Assembly (NCBI GenBank): GCA_964635375.1
Contig: CAZWOU010000013.1
Location: forward strand, 1 to 64,000
DNA length: 64,000 nt
Source of the DNA: CAZMNY01 sp964635375
GTDB lineage: Bacteria > Planctomycetota > Planctomycetia > Pirellulales > Pirellulaceae
Direction of reading: 5' to 3'
Shown here: in pieces, positions 36,269-45,600 of the stretch
Layout of the letters: the number at the start of each line of letters is the position of its first letter
How positions within the stretch are numbered: position 1 is the stretch's first letter
The notes under the pieces: model-generated
Told to the model about the DNA's origin: nothing
The model's input: the letters and a program-made list of their open reading frames with translations, nothing else
Databases searched by the model: none
Program-made: the position numbers and the translations under genes

Positions 36269-37531
36269 GTGAAAGCCATCAACATACTGCTCGTGACCGC
36301 GGTCGTCTTGACGAGTTCGATCCACGACGTTTCGGCTGAAGAAAATTGGCAACAATTTCGCGGACCGCGAGGCGACGGCAGCGCGACGGGCAACCTGCCG
36401 ATCCGCTGGAGTCAGAGCAAGAACAAGAGCAAGAACATTCGGTGGCGGACGAGTATTCCGGGACGAGGGTGGTCTTCCCCAGTGATCTGGGGCAAACGAA
36501 TTTGGATGACTACGGCGACCGATGACGGGAAGACGATGTCCGTGATATGCGTGGATCGACTGTCGGGAAAGATCATTCTCAATCGCGTTCTCTATGAAAA
36601 CGCCAAGCCTCGCTTCCGCCATCCGACGAACAGCTACGCCAGTTGCACGCCAGTGCTGGAAGAGGGCGCCGTCTATGTGCACTTTGGCAGCTACGGCACT
36701 GCATGTCTGGATCCGGATACAGCGGAAATTCGTTGGTCGCGCCGCGACCTGGAGTGCGACCATTGGCGCGGCCCTGGATCATCGCCGGTGATCGACGGCG
36801 AGCGACTCTACGTGGCCTACGACGGGTATGACGTTCAGTACGTCGTGGCCCTGGACAAGCGCACAGGCAAGACCGTTTGGCGACGCGACCGCAACATCGA
36901 CTACGGCACGGACAACGGGGATCGAAAGAAGGCCTACAGCACAGCCCAGTTGATCGAAGTCGACGGTCAGCGTCAGCTGATTAGCCCCAGCGCCATGGAG
37001 ACGATTGCCTATGATCCTGCAAATGGCGATGTCATTTGGCGAGTGAAGCACGGCGGAATGAATGCGGCGATCCGCCCACTGTTCGCAAACGGGCTGATCT
37101 ATATCGCCGCTGGGGATGGCGCCAAGGAGATGATCGCAGTGAGGCCCACTGGCAAAGGCGATGTCACTTCGACCCATATCGAGTGGAGTCTCGGCAGGAG
37201 CGTTCCGAAACGCCCGTCACAAGTGGTGATAGGAGACAGACTGTTCATGATCGACGACAAGAGTGTCGCCTCTTGTCTCGACGCCAAGACCGGGAAGGTG
37301 ATTTGGCAAGAGCGCCTCGGCGGAGGCGAATACCGAGCCTCACCGCTTGCCGTCAACGGAATCATCTATTGCTTCAGCACGACGGGCGAGACCAAAGTGT
37401 TTGAGGCCAGCGAGAAATTCAAGCTGCTCGCCGAAAACGAACTCCCGGACGGCTTTCAAGCAAGTCCCGCAGTCTACGGAGACTCGCTCATCGTCCGAAC
37501 CACCAAGCATCTATACTGCATCGAAGAATGA
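36269..37531 (+). CDS. Exported PQQ-like beta-propeller protein
   Basis: This 420-residue protein starts at GTG 36269 with AAGGAG eight bases upstream. A signal peptide (residues 1-23) precedes NWQQFRGPRGDGSATG, a phrase typical of planctomycete PQQ-like propeller proteins. Repeats carry the tryptophan-docking pattern AxDxxTGKxxW: ALDKRTGKTVWRR, AYDPANGDVIWRV and CLDAKTGKVIWQE. BamB and the quinoprotein dehydrogenases share this fold. No catalytic residues of a methanol or alcohol dehydrogenase are evident, so it is more likely a binding or scaffold protein in the periplasm than an enzyme. Confidence 0.87.
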   Translation: MKAINILLVTAVVLTSSIHDVSAEENWQQFRGPRGDGSATGNLPIRWSQSKNKSKNIRWRTSIPGRGWSSPVIWGKRIWMTTATDDGKTMSVICVDRLSGKIILNRVLYENAKPRFRHPTNSYASCTPVLEEGAVYVHFGSYGTACLDPDTAEIRWSRRDLECDHWRGPGSSPVIDGERLYVAYDGYDVQYVVALDKRTGKTVWRRDRNIDYGTDNGDRKKAYSTAQLIEVDGQRQLISPSAMETIAYDPANGDVIWRVKHGGMNAAIRPLFANGLIYIAAGDGAKEMIAVRPTGKGDVTSTHIEWSLGRSVPKRPSQVVIGDRLFMIDDKSVASCLDAKTGKVIWQERLGGGEYRASPLAVNGIIYCFSTTGETKVFEASEKFKLLAENELPDGFQASPAVYGDSLIVRTTKHLYCIEE

Positions 37532-37550
37532 TCCCGATCCATTAATCGCC

Positions 37551-37619
37551 TGGCGTCGCAGGAATACTGGGCGTCGCGGGTCGCGCGGATAATGGGGTCG
37601 CGGGGATCATGGGCGTTTT
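37551..37619. repeat. Degenerate GGCGTCGC-containing repeats
   Basis: Units of 17-25 bp built on G(G)CGTCGCGGG and ending in AATACTGG, ATAATGG or ATCATGG follow one another just after the PQQ-like gene. They are irregular, so this is a diverged tandem array and not a clean one. Confidence 0.5.
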
Positions 37620-37681
37620 GGCTCGGACGATGTTGTGCAGTGGAAGTGTGGTCTGTAACAAACCTTGACGGTCTACGCTTG

Positions 37682-37707
37682 GTTGAGTGTCTGATAACAC
37701 ACTCAAC
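37682..37707 (+). promoter_or_regulatory. Leader hairpin just upstream of a ribosome site
   Basis: GTTGAGTGT and ACACTCAAC pair over 9 bp around the loop CTGATAAC. The 3' arm ends a few bases before the AAGGAG ribosome site of the small exported protein gene at 37723. A role in translation or mRNA stability is possible but not shown, and there is no T-run to make it a terminator. Confidence 0.45.
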
Positions 37708-37722
37708 TCAAGGAGAATGACC

Positions 37723-38103
37723 ATGCCATTTCCCAAGATCGCGAATTGTCTCCTCGCTGGCATCATCGCCAGCTTTGCACTCTCTGCTGCGGCTCAAACC
37801 TCCGAGGCTCAGGATTACGGATATGTTGCTGCGACCTATAAGGTTCAAGTCGAGTATTGGTTCTTCGACACGGACAACTACTACTGGTCGACCGTGCTGG
37901 AAACAAACAACCCGAACGAAGCGAAATTCCTCTACCAGATTCTGCTCACCGCCAAAGAAGACGGGACACTGAATCAAGTCGCGGCCCACTCTTATTGGCG
38001 GTACATCGCTGTCGACGTAAGACTGATCCGCCAGTACGCCCGGCCTCGGTATCAAGCGATTGAGCCACTGCCGATCCAACGCGTCGGCCAGATCGGTTAC
38101 TAG
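37723..38103 (+). CDS. Small exported protein of unknown function
   Basis: This 126-residue protein has the signal peptide MPFPKIANCLLAGIIASFALSAAAQ trimmed after about residue 23. I chose ATG 37723 because AGGAG (37711-37715) is seven bases before it, whereas ATG 37717 is only one base from that site. The mature part is rich in Tyr and Trp (VQVEYWFFDTDNYYWSTVLET) and ends with RQYARPRYQAIEPLP. I recognise no family. It follows the PQQ-like gene but has its own leader with a hairpin, so it is probably separately expressed. Confidence 0.65.
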   Translation: MPFPKIANCLLAGIIASFALSAAAQTSEAQDYGYVAATYKVQVEYWFFDTDNYYWSTVLETNNPNEAKFLYQILLTAKEDGTLNQVAAHSYWRYIAVDVRLIRQYARPRYQAIEPLPIQRVGQIGY

Positions 38104-38428
38104 CCGAGTCTGAACCACCGTCGCCCAGTCGCCCAGTCGCCCAGTCGCCCACAGTCACAGGAAACTCGGCTCGAAATACCGCAACTTGGGCGTGGGCGAG
38201 TGGTCTCGATCAACGGGCCAGCGACGTCTTGATGCGGAAAGCGGCGGCGAATCCTCAAGATTTCCGACAAATCGGCGACGGACTGCAGAGCTGAGTCGTT
38301 TTGCCTGGCGGGCCGTCGGGACAATGCCCGCCTGCGCCAAACGGCTGACTTTTGCTAGATTGCTACTTAGGCGAGACATTCCCCGCCAAATTCTGCTCCC
38401 CAAGTCCCTGCCCGGCAATCGGATCTCC
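38104..38428. other. Intergenic region upstream of lepA, 325 bp
   Basis: This gap holds the TCGCCCAG tandem repeat at its left end and the presumed lepA promoter. An open frame extends lepA leftward to 38186, but the added sequence has no family counterpart, so I treat it as non-coding. I see no defined promoter boxes. Confidence 0.5.
38121..38150. repeat. 8-bp tandem repeat
   Basis: TCGCCCAG is repeated three times with a partial fourth copy (TCGCCC), directly downstream of the small exported protein gene. Confidence 0.85.
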
Positions 38429-40225
38429 ATGGAACGTATTCGTAATTTCTGCATTATTGCCCACATCGATCACGGCAAGTCGACGCTGGCCGATCGTTTG
38501 ATTCAGGCCTGTGAAGCGGTCTCCAAGCGGGAGTTTCGGGATCAGTTGCTCGATTCGATGGACATTGAGCGTGAACGCGGCATCACGATCAAGAGCAACA
38601 CGATCACGCTGACGTACCGCGCTAAGGATGGCCAGGACTACCTGCTGAATCTGATCGACACGCCCGGCCATGTCGATTTTTCGCATGAGGTGAGGCGATC
38701 CTTGATGGCCTGCGAGGGCGCTTTGATCATCATTGACGCTTCTCAGGGCGTGGAGGCTCAGACCGTCGCCAATCTCTATTTGGCTCTGGAGAGCGAGTTG
38801 GATCTGTTGCCGGTCATCAACAAGATCGATCTGCCCGGCGCGGATGTCGATCGCGTTCGGGAGGAAATCGACTCGGACTTGGGGCTCGATCCTTTCGAAG
38901 CGATTCCGATTTCGGCCAAGAAGGCCGTCGGCATCGATTTGGTGCTCGAGGGAATCGTGGAGAAGTTGCCGGGCCCCCATGGCGATCCCAACGCCCCGCT
39001 CAAGGCGCTGGTGTTCGACGCCTACTTTGATCGATATCGTGGCGTCATCCTGCAGTGCCGGGTGATGGAGGGCACGCTGAAGACGAAAGACCCGATCCAT
39101 TTCATGCACACTGGACGCGACTACGCGGCCGAAGAATTGGGCTACAACCAACTGGAACTTACTCCGAGGAAACAGCTCGCCGCCGGCGAAGTGGGTTACA
39201 TCGTCGCGGGAATCAAGACGGTTCGCGAAATCCAGATTGGCGACACACTGACCCATCCAGATCGACCGGCAGCCGAACCGATCCCCGGTTATCAAGAAGC
39301 GAAGCAAGTCGTATTCTCGTCGATCTATCCGATGAACGCCGATGAGTACAAGGACCTGACGGTGGCGCTCGACAAGTTGGCGATCAATGACGCGGCGCTG
39401 ACGTACGAGAAAGACAGTTCAGCTGCGCTCGGCTTCGGTTTCCGTTGTGGCTTTCTCGGCCTGTTACACATGGACGTCGTGCAGGAACGGCTGAGACGCG
39501 AATTCGATATTGGATTGGTGCTTTCCGCGCCGTCTGTGCAGTATCGGCTGACGTTGACCGACGGCAACACGACCAAAGTTGACAACCCGACGTACTGGCC
39601 TGATCCAATGAGAATCAGCACCGTTTCCGAACCGTACATCAAGGCGACGATTCTGACACCGGAGCAATACGTGGGCGCTGTCATGGAGTTGTGTCGCGAG
39701 CATCGTTCGGAGAGTCCCAAGATGAACTACTTGGCGGCGGGCCGACTGGAGGTTGAGTGCGAGATGCCGCTCGGCGAAGTGCTTTTCGACTTCTACGGCA
39801 AGCTGAAGACAGTGACTCGAGGCTACGGGTCATTCGACTACGAACCGATCGATTATCGAGCCACTGATGTCGTCAAGGTCGATATTCTCGTGAATAAGGA
39901 AGTCGTCGATCCGCTTGCCTATTTGGTCCATCGCGACAAGGCCAGAGACCGCGCTTTGCACTATTGCGAGCAACTCTCCAAGGCGATTCCTCGGCACCAG
40001 TTCAAGATCCCCATACAAGGCGCCATCGGCGGGTCGATCATCGCCCGTTCGACGATCCAAGCTCTTCGCAAAGATGTGACCTCCAAGTGCTATGGCGGCG
40101 ACATCACGCGAAAACGCAAGCTGCTCGAAAAGCAAAAGAAAGGCAAGGAGCGGATGAAGCTTGTGGGGCATGTGCAAATCCCCCAGGAAGCCTTCATCTC
40201 CGTACTCCGCACCGATCAAGACTAA
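38429..40225 (+). CDS. lepA: Translation elongation factor 4
   Basis: This 598-residue GTPase is the usual length for LepA, which acts on stalled or mis-set ribosomes at the membrane. The start MERIRNFCIIAHIDHGKST places the P-loop (AHIDHGKST) at once, as in all LepA proteins. Switch and guanine-recognition motifs follow: RERGITIKSNTITL, DTPGHVDFS, and NKIDLPGAD. The LepA-specific C-terminal domain is present, with GAIGGSIIARSTIQALRKDV and CYGGDITRKRKLLEKQKKGK. Nothing is missing. The neighbours are unrelated. Confidence 0.97.
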   Translation: MERIRNFCIIAHIDHGKSTLADRLIQACEAVSKREFRDQLLDSMDIERERGITIKSNTITLTYRAKDGQDYLLNLIDTPGHVDFSHEVRRSLMACEGALIIIDASQGVEAQTVANLYLALESELDLLPVINKIDLPGADVDRVREEIDSDLGLDPFEAIPISAKKAVGIDLVLEGIVEKLPGPHGDPNAPLKALVFDAYFDRYRGVILQCRVMEGTLKTKDPIHFMHTGRDYAAEELGYNQLELTPRKQLAAGEVGYIVAGIKTVREIQIGDTLTHPDRPAAEPIPGYQEAKQVVFSSIYPMNADEYKDLTVALDKLAINDAALTYEKDSSAALGFGFRCGFLGLLHMDVVQERLRREFDIGLVLSAPSVQYRLTLTDGNTTKVDNPTYWPDPMRISTVSEPYIKATILTPEQYVGAVMELCREHRSESPKMNYLAAGRLEVECEMPLGEVLFDFYGKLKTVTRGYGSFDYEPIDYRATDVVKVDILVNKEVVDPLAYLVHRDKARDRALHYCEQLSKAIPRHQFKIPIQGAIGGSIIARSTIQALRKDVTSKCYGGDITRKRKLLEKQKKGKERMKLVGHVQIPQEAFISVLRTDQD

Positions 40226-40700
40226 GGCGCCGTCGCCACCACCTCTCCCTTGTGCTTTCGTGGTTCTTCGCGGCTATCGTTCGTCGCCGAAGGGAGAGAA
40301 GGGTGGCCACAAAAAGCGCGAAAAGGCGCAAGAAGATCTGGATGGGGAGACTCTCCATACTCTCTGCTCCACAACGCAAAGACTAGCGAGCGCCTCGTCC
40401 CAGCGCCAATATTCTCCTTCTTGTGTTTTTCGCGGCTATCGTTCAAGCAGTTCGCCCCCGGTTGGATCAGAAGAACTCGCGGGCAGCTCCTCGCCCTGTG
40501 GTTCAAACGAGGCCTTGCGCGAGGTCGGGATGGTGCGGTTATGTCGCCCGCACCGAGTTCGCCGCAGCCTCAAGGCGTATTGAGTCCTTCTGGGTGCGAA
40601 AATCCGCCAGCGGTCGCGTTTGTCGACGTAGAGTTTCTGTTAGGAAGATCTTTCCTGACCTTCCGCAGCACTCCTCTTTGTTTAAGCCGAGGCGATCGCC
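40226..40700. other. Intergenic region, 475 bp, with diverged direct repeat
   Basis: This is the largest gap in the window. No open frame here resembles a protein. It contains TTCGCGGCTATCGTTC twice (40267-40282 and 40429-40444), each preceded by a CTCCCTTGTG- or CTCCTTCTTGTG-like segment. The pattern suggests an old duplication of a dispersed non-coding element. I see no structural RNA that I can name. Confidence 0.55.
40267..40444. repeat. Direct repeat pair, 16 bp exact, 162 bp apart
   Basis: TTCGCGGCTATCGTTC occurs at 40267 and 40429. The sequence before each copy is also similar (TTGTG followed by a T-rich stretch), so the repeated element is longer than the exact match. Confidence 0.7.
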
Positions 40701-41942
40701 ATGCGCAGTGTGTTGAGTATCTTGATCCTGCTCGTTGTGTCGCCGAGCTCCCAGGCGGCTGAGAAGTTGACCCAAGTCGCCTACGCCGATGGCGGCGCGA
40801 CGATCGACGTTTACATCGAGCTTCATGGACCGGCGGCATCTGGTGCATTAGCGGCAAGATGGGAACAGCTGGTCGAGAAGGTCTGGAATGATGCCTTGGC
40901 GGAACACGGCTGCTCATGCTTCTCGATTCAGCTGGACGCCCATATTCAATATCGCGACGGATCGTCTGAGCCGACGCCCGGTTGGGAGTCCTGGGAAGTT
41001 CAGACTCGCGAGGACTGGGAGGCGGACGACTCGGAATGGACTCCCTTCGTCGAGTTGCCTTCCACGACTATCGAGAACAGTGATCGGTTTGAAGGCGAGT
41101 CGGGTACGGGGCAAATGGCGGACGACGAGCCGTGGGCGTTGGTTCACGAGTTTGCCCACTTAATCGGACACGACGATCAGTATCTGCTCCCGCCGGGCTG
41201 GGAGAAAGGCGACCCAGTTCCCCCCAGGAGCGAGGAGTGGGCGGGCAATATCATGGCTGCCCCGGAAATCACTGCGGAACAATGGGAGACCAATCTCGGT
41301 CAATTCTTCTCGGCTGAGAACTACGAGGAGATTCAACGGGCGGTGCTCGACTATCTTCAAGAGCGCGGCGAGTCCGCTCCGCGAGCAGTTGTCGAGATGG
41401 AAGTCAACTTGGACTTTCACCAGAACGCGTGGGGACCAGCCGGCCCTGGCGGGGGAATGAACAGCGATAAGGCAACCAGCGTGCTGCAGCTTTGCGTTGA
41501 GTTCTTTGAAGAAGACAATGCGCCCACGAACGGGACTGGAACGCTGTATTGGGAACCCGTGACACGAGTTCCCGAGACTTGGTTCGCCCGGCAGGAGACG
41601 ACCAATAACCCATTCCCGATCAAAGCGACTGGCCGCGTCGTGCGCGAGTTTGGCTTCGCAACCTACTCTGTTACACTTGAGCCGCAAGACATTGTGAATT
41701 ATCGGTTGACCACTGGCGAGGTCTATGAGGCCGGAAGCCACCTGTCTCATGTGTTCAACTATGCTCATTTCACAGGCGCCGAAATGAAAGGCACGCTGCA
41801 CTCCTTTCAGTTTTCACCCACGGCACTCATTTTTGGCGACACGAACTTTCCCCTTGCGATCGAGACGCCTGCCCCGGAGAACGTTCAGTCGGTTGGGTCC
41901 GGCACGATGCGAGTTACCCACAGCGTGCTGCTCGGCCACTAG
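40701..41942 (+). CDS. Exported metzincin-like zinc metalloprotease
   Basis: This 413-residue protein has a signal peptide (residues 1-19, ending SSQAA). The zinc site is HEFAHLIGHDDQY: His149, Glu150, His153 and the third ligand in GHDD at the spacing of HExxHxxGxxH/D zincins. NIMAAP about 35 residues later can be the Met-turn of metzincins. The C-terminal 200 residues look beta-rich and carry no recognised family. The substrate is unknown. A weak purine stretch lies before the ATG. The small membrane-protein gene follows after 36 bp and may be co-transcribed. Confidence 0.72.
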   Translation: MRSVLSILILLVVSPSSQAAEKLTQVAYADGGATIDVYIELHGPAASGALAARWEQLVEKVWNDALAEHGCSCFSIQLDAHIQYRDGSSEPTPGWESWEVQTREDWEADDSEWTPFVELPSTTIENSDRFEGESGTGQMADDEPWALVHEFAHLIGHDDQYLLPPGWEKGDPVPPRSEEWAGNIMAAPEITAEQWETNLGQFFSAENYEEIQRAVLDYLQERGESAPRAVVEMEVNLDFHQNAWGPAGPGGGMNSDKATSVLQLCVEFFEEDNAPTNGTGTLYWEPVTRVPETWFARQETTNNPFPIKATGRVVREFGFATYSVTLEPQDIVNYRLTTGEVYEAGSHLSHVFNYAHFTGAEMKGTLHSFQFSPTALIFGDTNFPLAIETPAPENVQSVGSGTMRVTHSVLLGH

Positions 41943-41978
41943 CCGGAACGTGAGTCGCTGAGAGGGCAAAGGACCATC

Positions 41979-42482
41979 TTGAACGACCGCACTCAAAAGC
42001 AGTTTACGACTCGAGCACTAATCGTGGCGACGCTCGCCTGTTCGGTGTTAACTGCGATGTGGACCGTCGTACTCCGTCAGATGACTTTGACGAACATCAT
42101 CGATCAGGCCATTTTGGGCGGTTGGATCTTGACGACCAACGGTCAGGTCCTGTTCTCGACTCTCGTCTTGTCGCGAATTCGCCACGTCCCCGTGAATCGG
42201 CGGCGGGACTACTACACGGCGACGGCGTTGAGCCTGTTTCCGTTGTCATTCGTGCTGTTCATGTGGGTCACGGCCAGCACAAACTCCGGGGATTTGACCA
42301 GCATTTATTTGTCGTTCAGCTGTTTCCTGCTCGTGATGCTGGTCTTCGCCATCCTGGGCCTCTTCTCTCCCTCGCGTGTTCCTCTGCGAGACGACATCCC
42401 CTTTGCCGGCATGCGTCTGTTTGTGCTGGCGAACTATCTAATGCCGCTCGCAGACATCGGCCGCTGGTTATCGCAATTCTGA
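41979..42482 (+). CDS. Four-helix membrane protein of unknown function
   Basis: This 167-residue protein starts at TTG 41979, with AAAGGA seven bases upstream. Hydrophobic segments lie at about residues 13-30, 42-62, 79-98 and 107-130, with a weaker one near the C terminus (LFVLANYLMPLADI). There is no recognised family and no catalytic motif. It is probably co-transcribed with the metalloprotease gene 36 bp upstream, which could suggest an anchoring or partner role. That is only context. Confidence 0.6.
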   Translation: MNDRTQKQFTTRALIVATLACSVLTAMWTVVLRQMTLTNIIDQAILGGWILTTNGQVLFSTLVLSRIRHVPVNRRRDYYTATALSLFPLSFVLFMWVTASTNSGDLTSIYLSFSCFLLVMLVFAILGLFSPSRVPLRDDIPFAGMRLFVLANYLMPLADIGRWLSQF

Positions 42483-42616
42483 ACTCCCAGCCGGCATGCA
42501 ACTCGCAATCGCTGTCCATTTGCCTCCGCAAGCCGCGCCAACTTGCGATACACTGGTGGATCACGCGTTGAGTTCAAGATGTCTGACTGGAAACTGCGGG
42601 ATTCGAGAGAGTAACG

Positions 42617-45600
42617 ATGAGTGTGCATTCGCTTCGACTTTGGGCCCAGCTGTTTAGCGTCCTTCTTCTCGCCTCGACATCCGCGTCGGCCCAGTTTGGC
42701 GATGAAGAGGACGACGAGTATCGCGGAGGACTTGTGGCCACGATCTCAGCGTCGGGAAGAACGGTTCAGCGAATCGACCAGACGATTGCCTTTCGCTGGG
42801 CGGCTGGCGAGTCATTGGATCCACGAGTATCCGGCGAGCGGTATGAAGCCGCGTGGCGTGGTCTGTTGCAATCCCAATCGCCCGGCGATTATCACTTTCA
42901 CCTGTATGTGGCTGGAGATGTTGAGATTCGATTTGGCGGTCGTGTAGTTCTCGACAAACAGTGCGATTCGGCCCAATGGGTGACATCGCAGACGATCAAA
43001 GGTGTGGAATATGGCTTGCATCCGATTGAAGTGATCTATCAGCCCACGAGGGCGAGCGGAGAATTGCGAATCTTCTGGAGCGGCCCTGACTTTGGGCTCG
43101 AACCGATCAGCGCACGCCGCCTGTTCCACAAGCCCGCCTCGCCACAATCGGCGAAGTCGATCGACGGTCAATCCTGGGTTGACGCCTTGCGATGCGCGGC
43201 TTGCCATCATGACGCCGCTGTGGTTGCACCCGAGCCGGCGCCTTCGCTGCGGTACATACGGGGCCAACTCAACTCGGATTGGGCCGTGAAGTGGCTAATG
43301 GCAGCTGCCGACAAACCGAAGACGGAGCCCGCTGAAACTCTCTCTCGGCGGATGCCATATTTTGAAATTTCAGAAGAGGAAGCCGTCGCGATCAACGCGT
43401 TCTTGCTCCACCAAGCCAGTCGGCCAAGCGAGCCGCCCGACGTTGGGGAGCAAAAGCCGGCGGCCAAGACAGTGAAGAAGACGCCGAAAAAGAAGAAGAC
43501 GAAGAAAAAGAAGCCTGAGACTCCGAATTCCGATCGAGGCCGAGAGCTGTTTCTCACAACGGGTTGCCTGGCTTGTCATACGCTCGATGAAGTTGGCGAA
43601 GACAACTTGTATGGCGGTTCCGATCTCACTTTCGTCGCTAACAAGCGTCCCGCAAGTTTCTATGAGGCGTGGCTGAAAGCGCCTGCCCTGCTGAATCCGG
43701 ACCACCGGATGCCCACATTCGACCTGAGTTCGGACGAACTCGGCCATCTCTCGAGTTTCCTCAGCGAGCGCCAAGCGGCCGATCAACGATCGAAGGCGTT
43801 GAGTGAACGGGTGCGCGCGTCCGCCGAGAACGCCGAGCAAGTTGCCCTTGGAAAACGTCTGGCGGCTAAACATCGCTGCGCCGCCTGCCACGACGTTGAG
43901 GGTCTGGCCAAGCCAGAAGCAGTCTCGCTGAAGACCCTTACTGATGCGACGAGCCAGGGATGTGCCGGCGGCCCGTCAAGCGACGCCAATAGCGATCGCC
44001 CGTCGTATGCCTTGCCCGAGCGATTAATGTCGGGCACGACCGCCTTTGTTCAGCAAATGTTGAACTCGCCCAGCAAGACAATCAGCGTCTCGAGCGGCGC
44101 TCTGATGATGAAACGCCGCAACTGTGCCTCGTGCCATCAACGTGAAGACGCGCCGGGACTCGCGCGGCGTCTTTCCCGCACGATCGACGACTTCCCCGAG
44201 TTGGCGACGCAAACGCCGGCCATGACGCCGCCCTCCTTGATCAGTGTCGGCGATAAGCTGAATGACGAGGCGCTGGCGGAGTCGATTACTCGATCCGACG
44301 AGGTTCGCCGGCCTTGGCTCTTGGTCCGCATGCCGAAGTTCCGCCTGGATCGAGCCGGTGCGGCTAGACTTGCCGATCACCTGATCGTGGCCGACCGAAT
44401 ACCAGACGGCAAGCACTCTTGGAAACCGGTCGTTGAGCGAGATTCACACAAGGTAGCAGGACCTCGACTTGTCACGCCCGATGGTTTCGGCTGCACGAGT
44501 TGTCATCAAATCGGCAACGTCAAACCTCCCAAGGCGCCACTGAACGCGATGGGTCCTAATCTGTCGCAACTCGGCAAACGAATTCGCTACTCGTGGTATC
44601 AGCGCTGGGTGCGAAACCCCGCTCGCATTGTTCCTCGAATGGAAATGCCCTCCGTTCAAATCCCCGTCAGCGGGGCATTGAATGACGACTTGGATCAACA
44701 GCTGGAGGCTGTCTGGAGCGTGCTCAACGACCCCTCCTTCCGTCCTCCGGAACCCAATGCGATACGGATTGTCCGCAAACAGGGCCGCGACTCGGCGGGC
44801 GAGCGAGCCGCCGTTCTGACGGACGTGCTGAACGTGGGCCAGCAACAGTACATCAAGCCGCTCTTGGTCGGCTTGCCCAACCGCCACAACGTAATGTTCG
44901 ATTTGCAGACGGGGCGACTGAGCGCCTGGTGGATCGGCGATGTGGCCAGGCAACGGACCAAAGGCAAGACTTGGTATTGGGAGCCAGGCGGCGCCGACAT
45001 GCTAGGCGGACCTGTTGAACATGAACTGAGCATCCGCGTTGGCGACAACGCCTTCACGCCCGTCGTGAATGGTCAATTCGTGACCGAGTTGGATCGGTGG
45101 GAGCATCGTCAGAGCGGCATCGTCAGCGAACACCGTGTTCGTTTCGCCAACGGGGATAAAACGCATGTCGTGCGCATGAAGCAGCGCTGGGAACCGCTTT
45201 GGCCGGAGGGTGCGAACAAAGCTGGTTGGAAACGGACGATCCTATTTCGCGATCTCCCCGGCCGCGCCGAAGTTCTGGTGAGAATGCTCGGTGACGAGAC
45301 GCTTGGCGGAGCGGATCGAGCGGCAAACGTCATCTCCTGGACGGCTGGCCCAGGTGGGTCGAAGCAGATTAAGTCCGTCAGCTACATGGATAGCCAAGGA
45401 AGAGCGAGCACGCGGGCCGGGAGCGACGGATCGGCCGGAATGGTGATCGAATATCGGGCTGGAGTCAGCGTCGATCGCTTTCCTCCCACAGCCGCGTTCC
45501 CCAACCTCGAAGAGCCTTTGGTGCTCGATTCGGCGCCAGGTTTCGAGGCGATTCGCCTGCCCATTTCTGGTGACATCATGCCGACTTCCCTGGCGTGGCG

